Of a DNA stretch of 64,000 bases, positions 32,447-39,058 are shown in pieces. Origin of the DNA: JAWMQL01 sp033283165. GTDB taxonomy: Bacteria > Pseudomonadota > Gammaproteobacteria > Pseudomonadales > Halieaceae. Every line of letters starts with the position of its first letter. Position 1 is the stretch's first letter. The stretch is taken from contig JAWMQL010000007.1 in NCBI GenBank assembly GCA_033283165.1, positions 186,001-250,000 on the forward strand. Direction: 5' to 3'. A program made the translations under genes and the position numbers. The notes beneath the pieces are model-generated. The model worked only from the letters and a program-made list of their open reading frames with translations. It had not been told where the DNA came from and did not search any database.

Positions 32447-33844
32447 ATGCCGGCGGTAAACCTGTTTCGCTCGCTCCGCCTGTCGGGTCTGCTCCTGTTG
32501 CTGGCCTTCGCCCTGCCCCTGGCGGCGGCCGACATGGGCCGCGAGATGTACGAGCAGTTCAAGAAAGATGGCGCATTCTACGACGACCCCGAACTGCAGG
32601 CCTATGTCGACCGGATAGGCCAGCGGCTGGTGAAAAACAGCAACAAACCCGATATGGATTTCACCTTCTCGGTCCTCGACAGCCCGGACATCAATGCCTT
32701 CGCCACTCCCGGTGGCTACATCTATGTCAATCGCGGCCTGCTGGCCTACCTGGACAGCGAGGCGGAACTGGCGGGGGTGCTGGGACATGAGATCGCCCAC
32801 GTCACGGCGCGCCATCACTCGCGGCAGAAAACCGCCAACATCACCAACAAGGTACTGGCCACCACCGCCTACATCTTCACCGGCAGCGGCGACCTGGCCA
32901 CGGCCGCCACCATGTACGGCCAGGAAATCGTGTCCGGCTTTGGCCGCGAGCACGAACTGGAGGCCGACCAGCTGGGCGCCGAATTCATGCACAAGAGCGG
33001 CTACGAGGTGGACGCCCTGCTGGACGTCATCGGGGTGCTGAAGAACCAGGAACAGTACCAGCGGCTGAAAGCGCGGGAAAGCGGCAAGAAAGTGGGCACC
33101 TACCATGGCTTGTACGCCACCCACCCGCGCAACGACAAGCGTCTGCAGACGGTGATCCGGGCCGCCAACGAGCTGCCCCTGGACGAGTACATCGAGAACC
33201 CGGAAATCCCCGGCGAATTCCAGCGCCACATGGACGGCCTGGTCTGGGGCGAGAGCGTCCAGGGCCAGCGTGAGGACAACCGCTTCTACCACAACAAGCT
33301 CGCGTTCAGCTTCGAGCACCCGGAAGACTGGACCGTGCAGGGCGGCTCGCAGGCCATCGTCGCCAGCGCGGCGGACGGCGGCGCCTCCCTGCAACTGACG
33401 ATCCGTCGCCGGGACAAGACCCAGCCGCCCCAGGCGGTGCTGGAAGGCAGCGCCACGGGCACCCTGAGCGACGGCCTGGACCTGGACCAGGCCGGGCTGA
33501 TCGGCTACTCCGCGGTCGCCAGCGCGGGCGGCAAATCCGTGCGCCTGGCGGTCATCGACTACAACGGCCTCAGCTACCTGTTCGAGGGCAAGGCGGACGA
33601 TTTCGCTGCCCGGGACGGCGAGTTACTGGCCATCATTCAGAGCTTCCGGCCCCTGCACCCGCGAGAGAAAAAGGCCGCCATCCCGCAATACGTCAAGTAC
33701 ATCCAGGTGCCCCGCGGCGCCACCCTGGAAACCCTGGCCGCGGGCAGCCGCGTCGAGGATGCCGAGGCGCGGCTGCGTCTGATCAACGGGTTCTACCCGC
33801 GCGGGGAACCGCGCACGGGGGACTGGGTCAAGGTCATCCGCTAG
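32447..33844 (+). CDS. Secreted M48-family zinc metalloprotease
   Basis: Last gene of the operon; 465 residues with a signal peptide (LLLLLAFALPLAAA). The M48 catalytic motif HEIAHVTARH is near residues 115-124, and the third zinc ligand lies in ELEADQLG. This is the periplasmic BepA/LoiP class, which cuts or helps fold outer-membrane proteins, but the TPR tail of BepA is replaced. From about residue 270 there is a beta-rich domain, and the last 50 residues (VPRGATLETLAAGSRVED, then INGFYPRGEPRTGDWVKVI) look like a degenerate LysM peptidoglycan-binding domain. It probably performs quality control for, or processes, the other operon products. Followed by the palindromic repeat array. Confidence 0.9.
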   Translation: MPAVNLFRSLRLSGLLLLLAFALPLAAADMGREMYEQFKKDGAFYDDPELQAYVDRIGQRLVKNSNKPDMDFTFSVLDSPDINAFATPGGYIYVNRGLLAYLDSEAELAGVLGHEIAHVTARHHSRQKTANITNKVLATTAYIFTGSGDLATAATMYGQEIVSGFGREHELEADQLGAEFMHKSGYEVDALLDVIGVLKNQEQYQRLKARESGKKVGTYHGLYATHPRNDKRLQTVIRAANELPLDEYIENPEIPGEFQRHMDGLVWGESVQGQREDNRFYHNKLAFSFEHPEDWTVQGGSQAIVASAADGGASLQLTIRRRDKTQPPQAVLEGSATGTLSDGLDLDQAGLIGYSAVASAGGKSVRLAVIDYNGLSYLFEGKADDFAARDGELLAIIQSFRPLHPREKKAAIPQYVKYIQVPRGATLETLAAGSRVEDAEARLRLINGFYPRGEPRTGDWVKVIR

Positions 33845-33849
33845 CCCAA

Positions 33850-33971
33850 AATTCGGGGACAGTTTACTTAATTCATAATAATTTCGGGGACAGTTTACTT
33901 AATTCCCATCCAGCGACGTGCGTACCGGTTGTTGGTATGAATTAAGTAAACTGTCCCCGAAATTATTCCCG
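33850..33971. repeat. Palindromic GGGGACAGTTTACTTAATT repeat, copy 3 (triple)
   Basis: Direct units at 33850-33874 and 33880-33905 and an inverted unit at 33939-33964, then the ATTATTCCCGAAATT satellite. The order matches the array at 16333. Long outer arms could fold into a large hairpin that ends the envelope operon. The inverted copy and satellite run into the 3' end of the DUF2288 gene and supply its stop codon. Confidence 0.85.
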
Positions 33972-34271
33972 AAATTCCTGGACCAGCACCCAGGGCCGGG
34001 CCACCACGGCCCACAGTTCCGCCTCCGCCTCGTACCAGGCCAGGGCTTCCCTGTCGCTGACCGGAGTCACCTGATCCGCATCGATCCACTGCTGGAAAAG
34101 AGCCGTGTTGTCCAGGCCCAGTTGCACCGCCACCTCCACCAGGTTCAGGTCCGGCGCCACCCGCACGACACTGCCGTGGGCGTAAAAGGTCTGGAGTTCG
34201 CGCCAGGGTATGCGTGCGGTCTGGCTGTGAAACTCCTCGCGCAACAGCTCTGCGCGACTGTCTTCAGCCAT
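33963..34271 (-). CDS. DUF2288 protein
   Basis: A 102-residue cytoplasmic protein. TARIPWRELQTFYAHGSVV and the C-terminal AELWAVVARPWVLVQEF are diagnostic of DUF2288, common next to metallo-beta-lactamase-fold genes in gammaproteobacteria and cyanobacteria; function unknown. It overlaps the upstream hydrolase by 8 bases. The last codons (EFRE) and the stop come from the palindromic repeat satellite, so the natural end may have been replaced by the repeat insertion. Confidence 0.88.
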   Translation of the reverse strand: MAEDSRAELLREEFHSQTARIPWRELQTFYAHGSVVRVAPDLNLVEVAVQLGLDNTALFQQWIDADQVTPVSDREALAWYEAEAELWAVVARPWVLVQEFRE

Positions 34272-34914
34272 AGCGGGTATCCGCGACGAAGGGATTGGTC
34301 TGGCGCTCCTGGCCGAAGGTGGAGGTCGGACCGTGTCCGGGGATAAAGGTGATGTTATCCCCCAGCGGAAACAGTTTGTTGCGGATGCTGCTGATCAGCT
34401 GGTCGTGATTCCCCAGGGGAAAATCGGTGCGGCCGATAGAGCCCTGGAACAGGACGTCGCCAACCCAGGCGACCCGTTGCGGCGCGTAGTAAAAGACCAC
34501 ATGACCGGGGGTATGTCCCGGGCAGTGCAACACCTGCAGGGTCTGCTCGCCAACGGTCACGGTATCGCCCTCCTCCAGCCAGCGATCCGGCTCGAAGGCG
34601 TCCGCCGGGGGAAAACCCGACATCTGGCACCACTCCGGCAGCTTCTCAATCCAGAACCGGTCGCCCTGCTGCGGGCCCTCGATCGGAATCTCCAGCTGCC
34701 GGCGCAACAGGTCGGAAGCGGCGCAGTGGTCCATGTGGCCGTGGGTCAGGATCACTTTCTCGGCCGTCGCCTCCATCTGCTGCAGCGCGGCCAGGATGTT
34801 CTCCACGTCGCCGCCCGGGTCGACGATGGCCGCCCGGCCGCTGGCCTGGCACTTGATAATGGAACAGTTCTGCTGGTAGGCCGTCACCGGCACGATAGCA
34901 ACCTGAATGGTCAT
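34264..34914 (-). CDS. Metallo-beta-lactamase-fold hydrolase (GloB-like)
   Basis: A 216-residue cytoplasmic dinuclear-metal hydrolase. The HxHxDH motif is THGHMDH (H58, H60, D62, H63), further ligands are in CPGHTPGHV and WVGDVLF, and FIPGHGP closes the site. The length and the FQGSIGRTDFPLG segment match the YcbL/type II glyoxalase-related branch, whose members hydrolyse thioesters such as S-lactoylglutathione. The natural substrate here is open. ATGA overlap with the symporter stop upstream and 8-base overlap with DUF2288 downstream. Confidence 0.9.
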   Translation of the reverse strand: MTIQVAIVPVTAYQQNCSIIKCQASGRAAIVDPGGDVENILAALQQMEATAEKVILTHGHMDHCAASDLLRRQLEIPIEGPQQGDRFWIEKLPEWCQMSGFPPADAFEPDRWLEEGDTVTVGEQTLQVLHCPGHTPGHVVFYYAPQRVAWVGDVLFQGSIGRTDFPLGNHDQLISSIRNKLFPLGDNITFIPGHGPTSTFGQERQTNPFVADTRYG

Positions 34915-36242
34915 GTCACGTCCTGGACTGTTGGGGTCGGCAGCGGTTCGTCCTGCCCGGACCCGTCGGACTCGGAGTCGGCGCGCGGATCGAGGTAGGT
35001 CCCGAGGTCAAGCTGGTTCTCGCTCTTGCCGACAATCACCGAGACGGTGGCGTCACCGGTGACGTTGACCGCCGTACGCACCATATCCAGCAGGCGGTCC
35101 ACGCCGATGATCAGCGCGATGCCTTCCACCGGCAGACCGGCCTGTTCCAGCACCATCGCCAGGGTGATCAGGCCCACGCCGGGCACCGCCGCGGTACCGA
35201 TGGACGCCAGGGTGGCGGTGAGAATCACGGTAACGTAAGCGGTCGGGCCCAGCTCCACGCCGTAAACCTGGGCGATGAATACCGTGGCCACTCCCTGCAT
35301 GATCGCGGTGCCGTCCATATTGATCGTGGCCCCGAGGGGAATCGTGAAGCCCGCCACGGAGTTGTGCACGCCGAGGCGGCGTTCCACCGTTCGCAGGGTG
35401 ACGGGCAGGGTTGCGCCGGAGGACGCGGTACTGAACGCGAAAGCCCAGACCGAGCGCATTTTCATCATCAGGATGCGCGGCGACAGGCCGCTGAAAAACT
35501 TCAGCAACAGGCTGTAGACCACCGTGGCGTGAAAAATCAGCACGATCAGTACCGTGAAAAAATAACTCGCCAGGTCGACAATGGCGCCGATCCCCATATT
35601 GGCAAACAGCTTGGCCAACAGGGCGAACACGCCATAGGGAGCGAGCGACATGAGCAGGCCAACCATCTTCATCACCACCGCTTCCAGGTCCTGGAAAAAG
35701 CTGGCTACCCGGCGCCCCGCTTCGCCGGCATGGGAGATGGCGTAACCGAACAGCAGGGCGAATACGATGATCTGCAGCATCTTGCCGTCGGCCATGGCCT
35801 TGACCGGGTTGGTGGGAAAGATATCGACCAGCACGTCCACCAGGGGCGGCGGCGCCGAGGCCTGGTAAGTCGCGTCGCTGGTCAGTTCGATCGACGCACC
35901 CGGGCTGATGACCACCGCGGCCAACAGGGCCACGGTAATGGCGATGGCGGTGGTGGCGAGATAGAACCCCAGGGTCTTGACCGCGATGGGGCCGATGCGG
36001 GCGCTGTCCCCCAGGGAACTGGAGCCGCAGATCAGCGACACCAGCACCAGCGGCACCACCAGCAGTTTCAGGGACGCGACAAATATACGGCCCACCATGT
36101 CCAGCAGGCCGTCGATCAGCCAGTTGTCGATGAACGCCACGGCCGCCTCGCCGATCGAGCTGTCCTGGTGCAGCAGGTTGAGCAGCGAGCCCACCAGTAC
36201 GCCGAGCACCATCGCGATCAGGATGCGGTTGGTGAGGCTCAT
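34911..36242 (-). CDS. Dicarboxylate/amino acid:cation symporter (DAACS family)
   Basis: A 443-residue inner-membrane transporter with about eight helices and two hairpins. Signatures are the Ser-rich loop AFSTASSGATLPVTLRTVER, the helix-7 motif IPLGATINMDGTAIM and the helix-8 region GTAAVPGVGLITLAMVLEQA. It takes up dicarboxylates or acidic amino acids with Na+ or H+; the ASSGATLP version of hairpin 1 resembles the glutamate/aspartate (GltP/GltT) type. I start at the ATG at 36242, which overlaps the Kazal gene stop (ATGA), with GGAG upstream. A GTG at 36266 is less likely. Confidence 0.92.
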   Translation of the reverse strand: MSLTNRILIAMVLGVLVGSLLNLLHQDSSIGEAAVAFIDNWLIDGLLDMVGRIFVASLKLLVVPLVLVSLICGSSSLGDSARIGPIAVKTLGFYLATTAIAITVALLAAVVISPGASIELTSDATYQASAPPPLVDVLVDIFPTNPVKAMADGKMLQIIVFALLFGYAISHAGEAGRRVASFFQDLEAVVMKMVGLLMSLAPYGVFALLAKLFANMGIGAIVDLASYFFTVLIVLIFHATVVYSLLLKFFSGLSPRILMMKMRSVWAFAFSTASSGATLPVTLRTVERRLGVHNSVAGFTIPLGATINMDGTAIMQGVATVFIAQVYGVELGPTAYVTVILTATLASIGTAAVPGVGLITLAMVLEQAGLPVEGIALIIGVDRLLDMVRTAVNVTGDATVSVIVGKSENQLDLGTYLDPRADSESDGSGQDEPLPTPTVQDVT

Positions 36243-36490
36243 CCCCGCTGCTCCGGCTCCGGGCACTTGCCCGGCTGGTAGGCAGCAACCGCGTCGTCGG
36301 CACAGGCATTACAGGGGGAAGCGTAATCGGCGCGGCCACCCGCCACGAGATCGGCACAGACCGGGTCGTACTCCATGGTGCAGACCTGCGGCCGGGGTTC
36401 GGCGCACCCGGACCCCAGGGGTTCGGGTGGCGGCGGGCTGGCACAGCCCGCCAGTACCAGAATCGGGGCGAGAACCCGGATAATGTGCAT
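36239..36490 (-). CDS. Kazal-type inhibitor-like lipoprotein
   Basis: An 83-residue lipoprotein (LAPILVLAGC, lipobox Cys16). The mature part has six cysteines (29, 37, 45, 60, 63, 76) in Kazal spacing, with CTMEYDPVCA and the later ASPCNACADDAV and Tyr-x-x-Gly-x-Cys end. Kazal domains block serine proteases; bacterial lipoprotein forms are little studied and could shield the cell surface from proteases. The stop overlaps the symporter start by 4 bases, so the two are made together, which is an odd pairing. Confidence 0.85.
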   Translation of the reverse strand: MHIIRVLAPILVLAGCASPPPPEPLGSGCAEPRPQVCTMEYDPVCADLVAGGRADYASPCNACADDAVAAYQPGKCPEPEQRG

Positions 36491-36572
36491 TGCTTACTCC
36501 CCAGGGACCGGTGCGCTTGAAAAGTGCAAGCCTAGCATTACTCGCACCTTCGCGCAGCACTCCGCGCGGTAG

Positions 36573-37439
36573 TCAGCCCTCGAGTATCTCCAGGAAACGC
36601 TCGATCGCCGCCCTGGCGGTCGGCTCGGTCAGGGTCGGCGCGTGCCCTCGGCCGGGAACAGTGACAGCGGTCAGCTGCGGGTGCCTGCGTGCCATTTCTT
36701 CCAGGCAGGCGGGAGCCAGGATGTCAGAACTGGCGCCCCGCAGCACCAGCATGGGCCGGGTGTTGCCCGCTTCGAAAACCGGCCACAGATCGGGGGGTAC
36801 CGCGCCGCTGTCTGAGTCGTTCATTGGCCCGGCGATGGCGGGGTCGTAGGCCAGCACGGGCACACCACCATCATCGCGGTACAGACCACGGGTAAAGTCC
36901 CACCACTCCTCTTCGCTGAAATCGGGAAAGGCGATGGCATTGATCTCCCGTGCCTGGGCAACTGCCTCCTCCCAGCTCTGCACCGGCCGGGACTTGCCCA
37001 CGTAGGATTGGATTCGCGCCAACCCGATCGGGTCGATTTCCGGGCCGACATCGTTAATAACCGTGCCGCGAATCCGGTCCGGCTGCATGGCCAGCATCAG
37101 GAAGGACATCAGTCCGCCCATCGAGGTCCCCACCAGAATCACCTCGTCCAGCCCAATCCCGTCGAGCAGGGTGAACATGTCCTGCACATAGACCGCCGGC
37201 GCGTAATTCGCCGCGTTGGCGTCCCAGGCAGACCGGCCGCGGCCGCGCTGGTCCACGACCAGTACCCGGTAGCGTTGCCGCAGGTACCGGGCGGTACCGG
37301 CGAAGTCGGCCGAGTTGCGGGTGAGCCCATGCATACACAGCACCGTGCCGGCGGCCTCGTCTGCAAGACAGGAATAATCGCGCGCATACAGCGTCAGGCC
37401 GTCGCCGCTGCGGTACCAGTAATCGCGAAAGTCACTCAT
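36573..37439 (-). CDS. Alpha/beta-hydrolase
   Basis: A 288-residue cytoplasmic alpha/beta-hydrolase. The oxyanion region MHGLTRNS is near residue 37, the nucleophile elbow GTSMGG at 104-109 gives Ser106, the acid is probably in the LRGASSDILAP turn, and the histidine is in GRGHAPTL. Substrate unknown; an ester, lactone or acyl-CoA thioester is plausible given the acyl-CoA ligase gene it overlaps by 8 bases. Part of the TetR-linked uptake and activation cluster by position. Confidence 0.88.
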   Translation of the reverse strand: MSDFRDYWYRSGDGLTLYARDYSCLADEAAGTVLCMHGLTRNSADFAGTARYLRQRYRVLVVDQRGRGRSAWDANAANYAPAVYVQDMFTLLDGIGLDEVILVGTSMGGLMSFLMLAMQPDRIRGTVINDVGPEIDPIGLARIQSYVGKSRPVQSWEEAVAQAREINAIAFPDFSEEEWWDFTRGLYRDDGGVPVLAYDPAIAGPMNDSDSGAVPPDLWPVFEAGNTRPMLVLRGASSDILAPACLEEMARRHPQLTAVTVPGRGHAPTLTEPTARAAIERFLEILEG

Positions 37440-38988
37440 AACTCAGCTCCCGGTAAGTCTGGCGTAATTCGCGCTTCAGTATCTTGCCGTTGGGGTTGCG
37501 CGGCAAGCTGTCGACGCACAGCACATCCGCCAGGCGCTGCTGTTTGCCCAGTTTAGCGTTCGCCCAGTGCATCACCTCCGCTGCGACCAGCCGGGCCCCG
37601 GGGGCCCCCACCACCAGTGCAATGGGTGTCTCACCCCAGCGTGCGCTGGGGGTGCCAATCACCGCTACATCGTCAACCGCGGGATGCTGGTACAACACCG
37701 CCTCGATATCCTGGGGATAGATATTCTGGCCCCCGGACAGGATCATGTCTTTCTTGCGATCGACGATATACAGGAAACCCTGCTCGTCGACATAACCTAT
37801 ATCCCCGGAGCGCAGCCAGCGGCGGCCGGAGGCATCCACGAAAGTCGCCTCGCGATCGGCGTCCCGCCGCCGCCAGTAGCCGGGCATGGTGATGCGTCCC
37901 CGGGACACGATTTCTCCCACCTCACCCGGGCCACAGACGCTGTCGGCGTCGTCGACGATGGCGATATCGGTGCCCTGCAGGGGGCGCCCCACCGAGTGCC
38001 AGCGGCCCTCGGCATCCTCCGGGTCCAGGGTAGTGATGATGCCCTCGGTCAGGCCGTACAATTCGATGATGCCGCAGGGGAACAGGGCGAAAATGTCGCG
38101 CTTCAACGATTCGTGCAGGGGTGAGCCACAACTCATCAGCCCCTGCAGGCTGCCAACATCGCGCGCCTCGCGCCGCAGCGCATCGACCACCCGCTGGAAC
38201 TGGATCGGCACCATCGCTGCGTGGGTGATGCGCTGCCGCTCACAGCTGTCCAGGAACCCGGCGGGGTCGAAACCTCGATGCACGACCAGGGTACCCCCGG
38301 CCAGGGCGGTACACAGCATGGCCACCCAGGAGATATTGGAATAAAGGCCGATCGTTAGCAGGGTCCGCGCCGCCCGGTGGTACCGCAGGGCGATCGCCAG
38401 GTCGTAGGCCCAGTCCAGGCGGCCGCGGTGGTGATGGACAATCCCCTTGGGTATTCCCGTGGTGCCCGAACTGTAGATGATATTCAGCGGCGACCCGTCA
38501 GTCAGGCCAGCCTCAGGCAGGTTGTCCGGCTGGCCCGCGCACAGGACGTCCAGTCCGACCCAGCCCGGGGCCGTTTCCTCACACACCTGCAGTTGCAGGC
38601 TGGCCGGCAGGCGCGCAGCGATCGCCTGCAGGCGCGGGCGCTGTGCGGCACAGGTCACCAGCGCCCGGACACCGGCGTCGTCCAGCATAGTGACCAGGGC
38701 ATCGTCACTGACAGAAAGGTTGATGGGCACCGAACAGGCGCCTGCGGCCATGGTCCCGAACAGGACCTGCACCATGGGCAGGCCGTTGCCCATGACCACG
38801 CCGACCCGGTCGCCGGTCTCGATACCACGGGCCCTCAGGCCGTGGGCGAAGCGATGACTGGCGCGGCAGAAATCGCGCCAGGTCCAGCGCTCGCCCTCGC
38901 ACAAGACGGCTTCTTTGTCTGCCTGCCACTTGCCGTGCAGCGCCAGGATCTCGGGCAGCAGGGGCGCAGGTGCCGGAAAGCTGTTCAC
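37432..38988 (-). CDS. Acyl-CoA synthetase (AMP-dependent ligase)
   Basis: A 518-residue ANL-superfamily enzyme: activates a carboxylate with ATP and then couples it to CoA. The phosphate loop IIYSSGTTGIPKGIVHHH, the GYWRRRDADREATFVDASG segment, the hinge SGDIGYVDEQGFLYIVDRKK and the catalytic lysine in NPNGKILKRELRQ are all present. Fatty, aromatic or steroid-type acids are possible. The start is GTG at 38988, with GGAGA 6 bases upstream; an ATG at 39051 lies inside the terminator region. Overlaps the hydrolase gene by 8 bases. Confidence 0.9.
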   Translation of the reverse strand: MNSFPAPAPLLPEILALHGKWQADKEAVLCEGERWTWRDFCRASHRFAHGLRARGIETGDRVGVVMGNGLPMVQVLFGTMAAGACSVPINLSVSDDALVTMLDDAGVRALVTCAAQRPRLQAIAARLPASLQLQVCEETAPGWVGLDVLCAGQPDNLPEAGLTDGSPLNIIYSSGTTGIPKGIVHHHRGRLDWAYDLAIALRYHRAARTLLTIGLYSNISWVAMLCTALAGGTLVVHRGFDPAGFLDSCERQRITHAAMVPIQFQRVVDALRREARDVGSLQGLMSCGSPLHESLKRDIFALFPCGIIELYGLTEGIITTLDPEDAEGRWHSVGRPLQGTDIAIVDDADSVCGPGEVGEIVSRGRITMPGYWRRRDADREATFVDASGRRWLRSGDIGYVDEQGFLYIVDRKKDMILSGGQNIYPQDIEAVLYQHPAVDDVAVIGTPSARWGETPIALVVGAPGARLVAAEVMHWANAKLGKQQRLADVLCVDSLPRNPNGKILKRELRQTYRELSYE

Positions 38989-39010
38989 GGTTGTCTCCAG
39001 GATACAGTGG

Positions 39011-39039
39011 GTAAAAAACGGGCCGGCGAGGACCGGCCC
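39011..39039 (-). terminator. Intrinsic terminator after the TonB-dependent receptor
   Basis: On the minus strand GGGCCGG/CCGGCCC (39020-39039) is followed by GTTTTTT (39011-39019 region). It is only about 22 bases before the ligase start, so ligase and hydrolase expression depends on readthrough or on a promoter inside the receptor gene. Confidence 0.75.
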
Positions 39040-39058
39040 CGGGTGTGGCAAGCCAGAC

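Noticed and set aside
31490..33394. A 634-residue minus-strand open frame
   Set aside because: Antisense to two lipoproteins and the M48 protease, with no recognisable domain.
19243..33844. Zorya antiphage system (MotA-like ZorA plus ZorB)
   Set aside because: No OmpA-domain ZorB, and no ZorC, ZorD or ZorE-like gene; many lipoproteins and a periplasmic protease point to the envelope instead.
26865..33844. Tol-Pal or standard ExbBD-TonB operon
   Set aside because: No TolA, TolB or Pal, no canonical short ExbD and no membrane-anchored TonB; vWA domains are foreign to both.
33850..33964. Insertion sequence with inverted ends
   Set aside because: There is no transposase frame between or near the inverted units; only the repeat is present.
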